A stretch of 35,393 bases of DNA from Acidobacteriota bacterium (GTDB lineage: Bacteria > Acidobacteriota > Blastocatellia > RBC074), in NCBI GenBank assembly GCA_018268995.1, contig JAFDVL010000069.1, positions 13,716-49,108 of the forward strand, read 5' to 3'. The translations under genes and the position numbers were made by a program. The notes below the pieces were generated by a model. That model ran no database searches, was not told the DNA's origin, and saw only the letters and a program-made list of their open reading frames with translations. Positions 14,161 through 22,379 of the stretch are shown here, piece by piece. The stretch's first letter is position 1. Every line of letters begins with the position of its first letter.

Positions 14161-15174
14161 TTACTGCTGCCTGACTAAACTGGCAATCACAGCCGTTAGC
14201 TCTGTTGGATCAACGGGCTTATCTAAATGCATTTGATAGCCCACAGCAAGAGCGCGTAAGCGATCTTCCGATTTTGCGTAAGCCGTGAGCGCCAACGCTG
14301 GGATTGTGCCGCCCTGTTCTGGCGGACGTGCTCGCACCTGATGGATGAGAGCATAGCTATCTTCCACGGGCATTCCAATATCAGAGACCAGCACATCGGG
14401 GTTCCAGGCATTCAATGCACCTAACGCTTTGGCGGCGGAAGCCACGGCCTGGACAATAGCCCCGCTCTGACTGAGGATCACTGTCAGCAACTCTCGCGTG
14501 GCTTCATCATCGTCCACCACCAGAATGCGTAGCCCTTGCAAATCCTGCGATAAAGTTGGTGATTCCTGAGCTTCGGCGTTTGAAGATTTGTTAAGGGGAA
14601 CGAAGTCATCCCTCGAAATAGCGACGGGAAGGACAACTTTGAAAGTGGCTCCCTCGCCCTCTCCGGGGCTATTCACCGAAACATTCCCCCCGTGTAATTC
14701 CACCAAATGACGAACGATGGATAAGCCTAGTCCCAGCCCTCCGAACAATCGCGTGGAGGAGCTATCTACCTGACGGAAACGATCAAAAACAAAGGGCAGG
14801 AACTCTTGCGGAATGCCGATGCCTGTGTCTGAAACGATGAGTTCCAGTTGCGTCCCCAGTCGCAGCAAGGTGACCTCGACCTGACCATTTTTCGGCGTAA
14901 ATTTGATTGCAGTTGAAAGCAGGTTCCAGACGATTTGCTGAATCCGCTCTCGGTCGCCTGAAATGAAACCAGCCTGAGGAGAAAGGCGGCTCACCAGATG
15001 CACGCCTTTGGCCTCTGCGGTGGGGCGGACAGAATCCAACGTTGCTTCAATCACTGAAGCCACATCCATAATTTCAGGGGTCAAGCGCAGTCTGCCTGTG
15101 ATAATCAGTGAAACATCCAAAATATCCTCAATCAACGCATTTTGTGAGCGAGCATTCTTCTCTATCGTGGCCAT
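14161..15174 (-). CDS. N-terminally truncated hybrid histidine kinase (remnant)
   Basis: 337 residues starting inside a HisKA domain: MATIEKNARSQNALIEDILD is the second helix of the dimerisation domain, so the phosphoacceptor His and any sensor domain are missing. The ATPase domain follows (about 45-180; QQIVWNLLSTAIKFTPKNG, DTGIGIP, GGLGLGLSIV). Then comes a receiver (about 215-335) with LVVDDDEATRELL and phosphoacceptor Asp in VLVSDIGMPVEDSY. Upstream of the ATG the same frame still reads kinase-like (SATRA) for a few codons and then hits TAG at 15204-15202, so the gene looks 5'-truncated by a rearrangement or mutation. The stop lies 4 nt before the possible GTG start of hhyL. It may be dead or act as a phosphate sink. 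Confidence 0.8.
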   Translation of the reverse strand: MATIEKNARSQNALIEDILDVSLIITGRLRLTPEIMDVASVIEATLDSVRPTAEAKGVHLVSRLSPQAGFISGDRERIQQIVWNLLSTAIKFTPKNGQVEVTLLRLGTQLELIVSDTGIGIPQEFLPFVFDRFRQVDSSSTRLFGGLGLGLSIVRHLVELHGGNVSVNSPGEGEGATFKVVLPVAISRDDFVPLNKSSNAEAQESPTLSQDLQGLRILVVDDDEATRELLTVILSQSGAIVQAVASAAKALGALNAWNPDVLVSDIGMPVEDSYALIHQVRARPPEQGGTIPALALTAYAKSEDRLRALAVGYQMHLDKPVDPTELTAVIASLVRQQ

Positions 15175-15437
15175 CGCACGAGTGGCTGATGGGCGGCTAG
15201 TCTAGGGGACAGAGGATTCGCTTCTTTCGTGATCACTGAGATTAGGCAAATGAGAAAAAGCAATCGAAGCTCTATTTCATAAACACCCCCGAATTTCCCC
15301 TAACACCCGCCTTGGCGTCACCAAATTAGCCCAAAATGATTCACACCTTTCCGGGTTTGTTACGACTCATCATTTACGCCTTTAAATAGGCAGAGAAATT
15401 GTTACTATTAGGGCTGGAATCTCTCCCAACTAAAGGC
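15175..15437. other. Junction region between hydrogenase locus and plus-strand genes
   Basis: About 260 nt. The left 30 nt continue the kinase reading frame up to an in-frame TAG (15204-15202); beyond that no kinase homology is visible on either strand. The right part holds a possible plus-strand promoter (15381-15408). No other gene or repeat is seen. Confidence 0.55.
15381..15408 (+). promoter_or_regulatory. Possible sigma-70 promoter for the SET-domain gene
   Basis: TTTAAA (15381-15386) and TACTAT (15403-15408) with a 16-nt spacer; both boxes match 4 of 6 consensus bases. The predicted transcript start near 15415 would leave the ATG at 15438, and not the one at 15399, as the usable start. 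Confidence 0.3.
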
Positions 15438-15809
15438 ATGAAGAAAAAGAAATATGTTATTAAGCGAAGCACAACGGGTTTGGGTCTGTTTGCTCTGGCA
15501 GACCTGCCGCCCCAGACTCGTATCATCGAATACATTGGCAAGCGCATTTCCAAGGAAGATGCTGATAATCGTTACATAGTTTATCTCAATGAGACCCATG
15601 CGCTGGATGGCAAGGCACGGGCAAATGCAGCCCGCTACATCAACCATTCCTGCGAACCGAATGCTGCGGCGTACACCACTGGGAAAAGGGTCTGGATTTG
15701 GTCAGAGCTAGCCATCAAGGCCGGAGAAGAAATCACGCTGGATTATGGCCCAGAATATTTCGACGCGTATATCCAGCCAGTCGGGTGCCGGTGTAAGAAA
15801 TGTGTGTGA
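15438..15809 (+). CDS. Small SET-domain protein (putative protein lysine methyltransferase)
   Basis: A 123-residue stand-alone SET domain. The N-terminal strand reads STTGLGLFALADLPPQTRII, the SAM/substrate motif is ARYINHSCEPNAAAY, and the catalytic-tyrosine motif is GEEITLDYG. It ends with a post-SET-like CRCKKC, whose Cys residues usually share a zinc with the NHSC cysteine. So it keeps all expected catalytic parts, using SAM to methylate a lysine. The start at 15438 (MKKKKYVIKRS) is preferred over 15399 because the latter lies within the likely promoter. Bacterial SET proteins of this size are found sporadically and are often thought to be transferred; the target is unknown. It is followed 21 nt later by another small plus-strand gene. 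Confidence 0.9.
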   Translation: MKKKKYVIKRSTTGLGLFALADLPPQTRIIEYIGKRISKEDADNRYIVYLNETHALDGKARANAARYINHSCEPNAAAYTTGKRVWIWSELAIKAGEEITLDYGPEYFDAYIQPVGCRCKKCV

Positions 15810-15830
15810 CATAGCTTCTTGAGAGGAATT

Positions 15831-16190
15831 ATGAGCATTGAAGAAAAAGCGACAGAGAATTTGTTTACCTATGGAACCTTGCAAACAGAGTCCGTTCAAC
15901 TCGCCACGTTTGGGCGGAAACTGGTTGGCACACCTGATGGGCTGGTCGGATATAGCCTGGCGATGATTCAGATCGAAGATCAGGAATTTGTCGCCCTCAG
16001 TGGTGCAGCGCATCATCGCAATCTTCACTTCACTGGCAACACCTCAGACATCGTCAATGGGATAGTTTTCAAAGTAACCGGAAATGAGCTTGAACAATCG
16101 GATGCGTACGAGCCTGCCGAGTATAAACGCGTACGTGTCGAATTACAGTCGGGGATGGATGCCTGGGTCTACCTGAATATCCCACAGTAG
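15831..16190 (+). CDS. Gamma-glutamylcyclotransferase-like (AIG2-like) protein
   Basis: A 119-residue protein with the family N-terminal motif LFTYGTLQ, which forms the substrate-binding loop. It continues with LVGTPDGLVGYSLAMI, then NGIVFKVTGNELEQSDAYEP, where the Glu of the last part is in the position of the usual catalytic acid. It ends with the strand DAWVYLN. Members cyclise gamma-glutamyl amines or peptides to 5-oxoproline, but many have unknown substrates. The ATG at 15831 has GAGAGG just upstream; an earlier ATG at 15819 lacks such a site. It is probably co-transcribed with the SET-domain gene 21 nt upstream. Confidence 0.85.
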   Translation: MSIEEKATENLFTYGTLQTESVQLATFGRKLVGTPDGLVGYSLAMIQIEDQEFVALSGAAHHRNLHFTGNTSDIVNGIVFKVTGNELEQSDAYEPAEYKRVRVELQSGMDAWVYLNIPQ

Positions 16191-16335
16191 CCCTGCCCGC
16201 CATCAAACCCCAGAATTGAGACCTTGTTACTTGTCAGCTGTACCACTGCCAAGTTTCCGTATAGAGTTATGGGGAAACTGAACGGTTCCAACTCCCGGCA
16301 GACAAACATCAACTGCAAGAAACAGGAAGCAATCC

Positions 16336-17838
16336 ATGTCAAACCATAATTCAAATTACGTCGACGTTTTGATTGTAGGGGCGGGGCTTTCCGGCATTGG
16401 CGCAGCCTGTCACTTACAAAACCAGTGTCCCAACAAGAGCGTGGCTATTTTGGAAGGGCGCGCATCTATTGGCGGCACATGGGATATCTTTCGCTATCCG
16501 GGCATTCGGTCAGATTCGGATATGTACACGCTGGGATATAAATTCAAGCCCTGGAAGAATGCCAAATCTATTGCGGATGGCCCGGCCATTCTGTCTTACA
16601 TTCGCGAAACTGCTGCTGAGCACGGCATTGACAAGAAAATTCGCTTCAACCAAAAAGTTGTCCGTGCCTCCTGGTCAAGCGAGACAGCGCAATGGACAGT
16701 CGAAAGTAAGCACGGCGAAACGGGCGAATCATCCACCATCGTGTGCAGCTTTTTGATGATGTGCAGCGGGTATTACAGCTACGAAACCGGATATACACCT
16801 GACTTTCCTGGCGTTGAGCAATTTCAAGGGACAATCATTCACCCACAAAAATGGCCTGAGAATCTGGATTACAAAGGCAAACGCGTCTTGGTGATTGGCA
16901 GCGGCGCAACGGCGGTAACTCTGGTTCCGGCAATGGCTGAAACCGCAGGGCACGTCACGATGCTTCAACGCTCGCCCACGTACATGGTGTCGCTGCCGTC
17001 CTCGGACAGGATCGCCAACACGCTTCGCCGTATTTTACCTGCCAGCATTGTCTACAGCCTTACCCGATGGAAGAACACGCTGAAGGGCATCCTGATTTAC
17101 CAGTTATCACAACGGCGACCTGAGTTCGTCAAGCAGTTGATCAAAAAACAATTGCGAAAAGAACTAGGGCCGGATTTTGACCTTGAGCGCCATTTTACGC
17201 CGCCCTACAACCCCTGGGATCAGCGGATGTGCCTGGTGCCCGATGGCGATATGCTGATTGCGCTCCGCGAAAAGCGCGCATCAATCGTGACTGACCACAT
17301 TGACACGTTTACGCCCACAGGCATCAAGTTGAAATCCGGCGAGCAATTGGAGGCCGACATCATCGTCACCGCAACCGGGCTAAATCTGGTTTCGCTGGGC
17401 GGCATCTCGTTGACAATAGATGGTCAATCAATCGAAACCAACAAATCGGTCACGTATAAAGGCTCCATGTTGACAGGCGTTCCCAATCTGGCATTTGTGT
17501 TTGGATACACCAATGCTTCCTGGACATTGAAGGCGGACTTGATTTGCACCTTTGTTTGCCGTCTGCTGAATTACATGGACAAACACAAATATCGGCAGGT
17601 TACGCCGCATTTGAATGATTCAAGTGTTGAAGACCTTCCGCTGCTTGATCTCACCTCTGGATATGTCCTGCGCGCGCTGGATCGGTTTCCCCGCCAAGGT
17701 TCCAAATTACCGTGGCGTCTTTATCAAAACTATATTTTTGACACGCTGATGATTCGCTTCGGTTCGATTAAGGATGACGCACTTGAGTTTAAGAATGCAG
17801 AGGTGCAGGCAAAAGTTGGCGAGGTAGCCACGGCCTGA
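16336..17838 (+). CDS. EthA-like flavin-dependent Baeyer-Villiger monooxygenase
   Basis: A 500-residue class B flavoprotein monooxygenase. FAD is bound by the first Rossmann motif VDVLIVGAGLSGIGAA (about 9-24) and GGTWDIFRYPGIRSDSDMYT. The Baeyer-Villiger fingerprint FQGTIIHPQKWP (about 163-174) and the NADPH motif VLVIGSGATAVTLVP follow. The whole chain resembles what I remember of mycobacterial EthA, including YNPWDQRMCLVP-DGD and GYTNASWTLKADL. It should use NADPH and O2 to turn ketones or thioethers into esters or sulfoxides; the natural substrate is unknown. AGGA lies 8 nt before the ATG. The gene stands alone and converges with the biotin carrier gene, with about 20 nt between their ends. 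Confidence 0.92.
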   Translation: MSNHNSNYVDVLIVGAGLSGIGAACHLQNQCPNKSVAILEGRASIGGTWDIFRYPGIRSDSDMYTLGYKFKPWKNAKSIADGPAILSYIRETAAEHGIDKKIRFNQKVVRASWSSETAQWTVESKHGETGESSTIVCSFLMMCSGYYSYETGYTPDFPGVEQFQGTIIHPQKWPENLDYKGKRVLVIGSGATAVTLVPAMAETAGHVTMLQRSPTYMVSLPSSDRIANTLRRILPASIVYSLTRWKNTLKGILIYQLSQRRPEFVKQLIKKQLRKELGPDFDLERHFTPPYNPWDQRMCLVPDGDMLIALREKRASIVTDHIDTFTPTGIKLKSGEQLEADIIVTATGLNLVSLGGISLTIDGQSIETNKSVTYKGSMLTGVPNLAFVFGYTNASWTLKADLICTFVCRLLNYMDKHKYRQVTPHLNDSSVEDLPLLDLTSGYVLRALDRFPRQGSKLPWRLYQNYIFDTLMIRFGSIKDDALEFKNAEVQAKVGEVATA

Positions 17839-17857
17839 TCTCGTTAGCAGAGGGGAA

Positions 17858-18358
17858 TTATTCAATTACAGCTAACGTGTCCCCGGCATTGACGGTTTGG
17901 CCTTCTGTGACATTGATGGAAGCGACTTTGCCATCTTTGGGTGATTGGACTTCGTTTTGCATTTTCATTGCTTCTACAATCAGGACTCCTTGTCCTTCCG
18001 ACACTTCAGCATCCACGGCTAATAAAATGCGCACGACTTTCCCTGGCATTGGTGAGATAAGCGTGGCACGACCGCCGCTTTGTCCGGCGATGCCGCCCCC
18101 ACGGCTGAGCCGTTTGGGGTCTTGCAAGGTAACGGGAATGCGTTGGCCGTTGACGATGACTTCCACATCTCCATTGGGCTGTTTTTCAATCGTACACGCA
18201 TAAACCTTGCCATCCAGCAAAAGAGTAAAAAGACCGGGCTGGGGTTCAACGAGTTGGGCTTCGTGTGTGCTGGCCTCAAGTTTTAAGACAACCGTTTCTG
18301 CCTGCTGACTGAAATCAGCAGACTTGGATTTTCCATTGATCGTAAGTTGGAGTTTCAC
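17858..18358 (-). CDS. Biotin carboxyl carrier protein (acyl-CoA carboxylase subunit)
   Basis: 166 residues from a GTG start at 18358, 2 nt after the stop of the biotin carboxylase gene. An ATG at 18403 would give 181 residues but overlap that gene by 43 nt. The N-terminal part (KLQLTINGKSKSADF) resembles the linker domain of acyl-CoA carboxylase alpha chains. The C-terminal 75 residues are a biotinyl domain with ISPMPGKVVRILLAV and the biotinylation motif VEAMKMQNEV. The biotin Lys is residue 132 from the GTG. It carries CO2 from the carboxylase to a carboxyltransferase not present in this window. A Gly/Arg-rich hinge (SRGGGIAGQSGGR) joins the domains. Confidence 0.9.
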   Translation of the reverse strand: MKLQLTINGKSKSADFSQQAETVVLKLEASTHEAQLVEPQPGLFTLLLDGKVYACTIEKQPNGDVEVIVNGQRIPVTLQDPKRLSRGGGIAGQSGGRATLISPMPGKVVRILLAVDAEVSEGQGVLIVEAMKMQNEVQSPKDGKVASINVTEGQTVNAGDTLAVIE

Positions 18359-18360
18359 AG

Positions 18361-19899
18361 TTACCGATTTCCCAATGTCGCACGTCTTCCAGCCACTTTC
18401 CATTTGCTGGTTTGGGTGGACATGCCGTTTGCGAGTGGGGTTATTTGTTGACGTGCGAAATCGAAGGCTGCCACCAATGCTGCGGCAATCTCTTCGTTGG
18501 ATAATACGTCTTCAGCATCTGGTAATTCATTTTGTAACTGACGGCGTTGCACGGCGCGACGCTCGAAATATCGGGCAATAAAGCCTGTATCTATCTCGCC
18601 CTGCCTGAACTCGTCATCTGACAAAATATCCTGAAAAAACGGGATCGTCGTACGAATGCCACCGACGTAATATTCACGCAGTGCGCGCTGCATTCGGTTG
18701 ATCGCCTCTTCTCTGTTCGCGCCATACGTGGCCAGTTTGGAAATCATCGGATCATAAAACAAAGGCACTTCCCATCCCTCATAAACGCCGCTATCGTCAC
18801 GAACGCCAGGGCCGGAAGGCGTGCGCAATTTCGTAATCTTTCCGGGTGAGGGCAGGAAGTTTTTTTCCGGGTCTTCAGCATATACGCGACATTCCACCGC
18901 ATGCCCCTGCCATTGCACATCCTCTTGTTTGATCGTTAGCGCCTCGCCAGCTGCAATGCGAATCTGCTCTCGCACCAGGTCAACCCCAGTGACCAGTTCT
19001 GTGACAGGATGTTCAACCTGCAAACGAGTATTCATTTCCAGGAAGTAAAAATCCCGCTGGGCATCCACTAAAAATTCCAGCGTGCCGACGCTGTAGTAAT
19101 TCGCCGCTTTGGCGATATTGACCGCTGCCTTTCCCATCTTCGCCCGCAGTTGCGGATCGTTCAGCGGCGACGGACATTCTTCGATAACCTTCTGGTGGCG
19201 GCGCTGGATGGAACATTCGCGCTCGCCCAGGTGAATGATATTGCCGTGCTTGTCAGCAACGACTTGAATTTCGATATGTCGTGGGCGTTCGATGTATTTT
19301 TCGATGTACACCGATGGATCACCAAATGCCGCCTGCGCTTCCGCGCTCGCTGTCTCGAAAGCAGAGGGCAATTCGGCGGCAGTCCGCACAATGCGCATTC
19401 CTTTGCCGCCGCCCCCGGCAGAAGCCTTCAGCATTACTGGATACCCGACCTTACTCGCTGTGTCCGATGCGTCTGCGGTGTCAGCAAGCTTATTCGCCGT
19501 GCCAGGGACGATGGGCGCTCCTGCTTTTAAGGCAGCTTCACGGGCATTGGTTTTACTGCCCATGAGTTCAATTGAATCGGCAGAGGGGCCAATAAAAACG
19601 AGTCCCGCATCTTCGACGGCCCGCGCAAATTCGGCGCGCTCAGATAAAAAGCCATAGCCAGGATGAATCGCTTCGGCCCCCGATTTGCGCGCAGCATCCA
19701 AAATCGTTTCAATCACCAGGTAGCTTTGCACGGCGGGAGGTTCGCCGATGAAATAAGCTTCATCGGCCAATTGAACGTGAAGAGCTTGACGATCTGCGGA
19801 GGAAAATACGGCAACGGGAGAAATGCCCAGATCACGACAGGCGCGAATGATTCGAACTGCGATTTCTCCGCGATTGGCAATAAGGAGTTTTTGAAACAT
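18361..19899 (-). CDS. accC: Biotin carboxylase subunit of acyl-CoA carboxylase
   Basis: 512 residues, ATP-grasp enzyme that carboxylates biotin using bicarbonate and ATP. The N-terminus FQKLLIANRGEIAVRIIRAC, IHPGYGFLSE, the glycine-rich ATP lid SAGGGGKGMRIV, the metal/bicarbonate region FLEMNTRLQVEHPVTE and EDPEKNFLPSPGKI are all intact. It is about 60 residues longer than E. coli AccC. The extra C-terminus (about 450-512) resembles the linker of propionyl- or methylcrotonyl-CoA carboxylase alpha chains, with the biotin carrier split off as the next gene. So the substrate could be acetyl-, propionyl- or another acyl-CoA; the symbol is generic. A family B inverted repeat lies just upstream. 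Confidence 0.92.
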   Translation of the reverse strand: MFQKLLIANRGEIAVRIIRACRDLGISPVAVFSSADRQALHVQLADEAYFIGEPPAVQSYLVIETILDAARKSGAEAIHPGYGFLSERAEFARAVEDAGLVFIGPSADSIELMGSKTNAREAALKAGAPIVPGTANKLADTADASDTASKVGYPVMLKASAGGGGKGMRIVRTAAELPSAFETASAEAQAAFGDPSVYIEKYIERPRHIEIQVVADKHGNIIHLGERECSIQRRHQKVIEECPSPLNDPQLRAKMGKAAVNIAKAANYYSVGTLEFLVDAQRDFYFLEMNTRLQVEHPVTELVTGVDLVREQIRIAAGEALTIKQEDVQWQGHAVECRVYAEDPEKNFLPSPGKITKLRTPSGPGVRDDSGVYEGWEVPLFYDPMISKLATYGANREEAINRMQRALREYYVGGIRTTIPFFQDILSDDEFRQGEIDTGFIARYFERRAVQRRQLQNELPDAEDVLSNEEIAAALVAAFDFARQQITPLANGMSTQTSKWKVAGRRATLGNR

Positions 19900-19927
19900 A
19901 AGTAGGTAAGCAAAATAAAACAGGGAA

Positions 19928-20016
19928 AGACAGGATTGACAAGATCAACAGGATGGGAAAAAGGCAGTATTTATCGGGCTTTGGTGTTCATCAGGTGTAT
20001 CTTGTCAATCCTGTCT
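19928..20016. repeat. Inverted repeat, family B, perfect 18-bp arms
   Basis: AGACAGGATTGACAAGAT (19928-19945) pairs exactly with ATCTTGTCAATCCTGTCT (19999-20016) around a 53-nt spacer. It sits between the start of the biotin carboxylase gene and the stop of the preceding small gene. The same arms appear, slightly diverged, at 11304-11384. Confidence 0.85.
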
Positions 20017-20042
20017 AAGCCTTATTTCTTTTGTTCATGTAC

Positions 20043-20342
20043 TTATTCAACAACTGCGCGTCCCGGATAGCGCGGATCAAATCGGACTGAAACAGCGGCT
20101 CCGGGAAAATATTTTGCGCGATGAAGTCCTTGTTCAGGCGTCAATAATTGCGATGACTCGTAGCGAACATTGGAAATATGGTAGCAATAATAAATTGTGG
20201 TCGTGTTCAGGCTTTCATCATCTGCGTCAATTACACGTCCTTCCACCACACGACCATAGCGCAGCAGCCATTTACGATATTCATCTTCGGAGTTACGACG
20301 CAGGATTTTATCTACCAAACGCCTAAAGAAGGATTTTTGCAT
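20043..20342 (-). CDS. Small DUF3592-like protein
   Basis: 99 residues. The N-terminal 20 are basic (MQKSFFRRLVDKILRRNSED). The remainder has the pattern GRVVEGRVID, then YYCYHISNVRYESSQLL, then YFPGAAVSVRFDPRYPGRAVVE. That matches the beta-strand core of DUF3592-type proteins, which end with a Y-x-P-x-P-x-x-S-V-L-like segment. Unlike most DUF3592 proteins it lacks flanking membrane helices. No function is known. It is on the same strand as its neighbours, but gaps of 85 nt or more and an inverted repeat on one side make an operon uncertain. Confidence 0.65.
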   Translation of the reverse strand: MQKSFFRRLVDKILRRNSEDEYRKWLLRYGRVVEGRVIDADDESLNTTTIYYCYHISNVRYESSQLLTPEQGLHRAKYFPGAAVSVRFDPRYPGRAVVE

Positions 20343-20427
20343 AGGTGGTTTAATGTCGAAGCCTGCCGGGACTCTATCGCTCCCTTTTGTCGCTGCGAAG
20401 GGAGTAGCCAGGACAGTAAATTACCTA

Positions 20428-21342
20428 TCATTTTTCGTTATTTCTCGTGCGGAAAAAACTGGTAATCCAATTATCTTCATCTGTGACATTGACAATCACC
20501 CCATCCACCATCCGAATATCGTCTGTTGAATCCCAAACCCCATCAGGACCTGCTGAAACCAGTTGATAATTGCTATATCCAGGAGTGCTGTTTTTTGATG
20601 CAATGAGTGCCGTTGGCGAGTAACGAATTTGAGTGCCCCAATAATCAGTTTGCGGAATCAGAGTGGACAAATTATTGCGCAAATCGGAAAGTTCCTGCGG
20701 ATAAGTTCCAAATTCTGTGTAGTGGTGATTCAGGGCTTCGACGTGTAGGCGATAAAATTCAGCCCGCACCGCAGCAATGTGCTTAGCGCGTCCGGTCTGA
20801 ATCGCACGCGGAATCCAGCTAATAGCAGCTGCACTAAAAATCACCCCAAAAAGGAAGGAGAACAGAAGCGAGCCTGTCGCAATCCGCCTTCCGCCATATT
20901 GTAACGGTTGCAGCGAAGCCAGCTTTTGGGCGCGGCGCGCCAACCACATCCCCAACATTGAAAGTGGAATTGCCCCAAATGATAAATAACAAGCCAGGCG
21001 ATACGCGTCGAAGGTAAAGATGCGATATTGCAAAAGACTCGGATCAAGTTGAAGCAGGGATTTAGTAAAAGTCGTGTTCTCTCCCATCGCCATGACAAGA
21101 AGTACCCGCGCCACCTTCATATCATTGCTCAGCAACCAGGCCCCTAGAAAACCAATAAAAATAATTAGGGCAACCAGTAAGGCTCGTAGCGAGGGGCCCA
21201 AACCGGGCAACTTGGTTTCAGGCTGAAGCAACGGCTCTCCGACCGTGCGAGCCTGACAGTTGAAGCAAACGTCAGCACTTTTTTCGCGGTAAGTTCCACA
21301 ACACGGGCAGATCATAGTTTGAGGGGTATGTGTGCTTTTCAT
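20428..21342 (-). CDS. Zinc-ribbon membrane protein with pseudopilin-like C-terminus
   Basis: About 304 residues from the ATG at 21342. The N-terminus has a zinc ribbon (CPCCGTYREKSADVCFNC). Three hydrophobic helices follow: LRALLVALIIFIGFLGAWLL, LACYLSFGAIPLSMLGMWLA, and LFSFLFGVIFSAAAISWI. The C-terminal 110 residues look like the globular part of type II secretion major pseudopilins: a long helix (AAVRAEFYRLHVEALNHHYT), GTYPQELSDL, DYWGTQIRYSP and YQLVSAGPDGVWDSTDDI, the last being a calcium-loop-like motif. It has no pilin-type leader, so it is not a secreted pseudopilin itself. Function unknown; it may sense or assemble something at the membrane. Confidence 0.75.
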   Translation of the reverse strand: MKSTHTPQTMICPCCGTYREKSADVCFNCQARTVGEPLLQPETKLPGLGPSLRALLVALIIFIGFLGAWLLSNDMKVARVLLVMAMGENTTFTKSLLQLDPSLLQYRIFTFDAYRLACYLSFGAIPLSMLGMWLARRAQKLASLQPLQYGGRRIATGSLLFSFLFGVIFSAAAISWIPRAIQTGRAKHIAAVRAEFYRLHVEALNHHYTEFGTYPQELSDLRNNLSTLIPQTDYWGTQIRYSPTALIASKNSTPGYSNYQLVSAGPDGVWDSTDDIRMVDGVIVNVTDEDNWITSFFRTRNNEK

Positions 21343-21383
21343 CGGTACCTGCAAGATTAAGTTTTCGGGGGGCGAGCGCCTTG

Positions 21384-22058
21384 TTAGCTCGCGGTTTTCG
21401 GGTGCTTGGCAGTGCTTAGTTCATTTACATCTTTCGCCTCTATCTCTCGTGTCAATCGCCACGTGTCATAAAGGCGTTGACCAAATGTCCAATAAGACAT
21501 CACGGTCATTAGCCAGATCGTTGCTGGCATCTTGTTTAAGGCCCAATGAGTTGAATTAGGCCAAACTGTCAACGAACCAATGATCAAGAGAACTACGCGT
21601 TCGGGACGCCGAAAAAATCCAACATCCATCTTAGGCAAAATGGATTCGGCCCTTGCGCTGGTATAACTAATCATCACCGATCCGATCAGTGCCGCGCCGG
21701 TCAATGAGGCATAGAGGGTGCTGTGATATTGCGTATCGCGTGCATAGAAAATAATGATTCCCAAGAATACGACCATATCTGAAAGACGATCCAGACTTGA
21801 GTCCAGAAAGGCCCCAAATTTGGTTACACGTCCAGTGAGCCGGGCGACACGTCCATCCAGCATGTCGAAGATATTGGCGCAGATCATTACCAGACCGGCA
21901 TAAAAGAATTCGCCAAATCCATATAAACAAGCGGCAAAAATATTGATACAAAGACCAATTACCGTCAAAAAATTCGGGTCAGGATTAAAACGAACGATGG
22001 CGCGAACGATCCCATTGATAACTCGCGCACACGCTTCTCCGATATAAGCCCCAAACAT
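21384..22058 (-). CDS. CDP-alcohol phosphatidyltransferase family membrane protein
   Basis: A 224-residue membrane enzyme with the family signature DGRVARLTGRVTKFGAFLDS followed by SLD, that is DG-x2-AR-x8-G-x3-D-x3-D, which binds the metal ions and the CDP group. Several hydrophobic helices surround it (FYAGLVMICANIF, MVVFLGIIIFY, LTGAALIGSVMISYT). It transfers a phosphatidyl or related group from a CDP-alcohol to an alcohol acceptor. The length and RVVLLIIGSL region resemble archaetidylinositol or phosphatidylinositol-phosphate synthase-like members, but the acceptor (inositol-P, glycerol-P or other) cannot be decided here. The tail after about residue 205 is hydrophilic. It is divergent from the kinase gene at 22380 across a 320-nt gap. 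Confidence 0.88.
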   Translation of the reverse strand: MFGAYIGEACARVINGIVRAIVRFNPDPNFLTVIGLCINIFAACLYGFGEFFYAGLVMICANIFDMLDGRVARLTGRVTKFGAFLDSSLDRLSDMVVFLGIIIFYARDTQYHSTLYASLTGAALIGSVMISYTSARAESILPKMDVGFFRRPERVVLLIIGSLTVWPNSTHWALNKMPATIWLMTVMSYWTFGQRLYDTWRLTREIEAKDVNELSTAKHPKTAS

Positions 22059-22379
22059 AAATTAGGCTTGCTCACTCCTGATTACCTGAGCTTACTTATA
22101 ACCTCAGGCCTGTGTTTATTTATTGTCTTCTCGACATTTATCTATAACAAAAAGTTCGACCATGACCTAGTGTCGTATGATAGAGGCGAGGATAGCTTCT
22201 GTCAAGAAACTGGCTTAAACAACGGCAGTTAGCACCAGTACTTAAGTCGCCCTCTTAGCGATAGCGTAATAAAACCCAGTATGCTAGACTAAGCGCTCAT
22301 TCAGACATTCTGAATACAACTACTATGCCGTTGAATCATACCTTTCCCTTTCAATCGGCGCTATTCATAGACAAAGACG
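22059..22379. other. Divergent intergenic region
   Basis: 321 nt between a minus-strand phosphatidyltransferase gene and the plus-strand kinase-FGE gene, so it should hold promoters for both. A TATGAT at 22176-22181 on the plus strand is a good -10 candidate but lacks a convincing -35 at proper spacing. No gene, repeat or terminator is visible. Confidence 0.5.
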
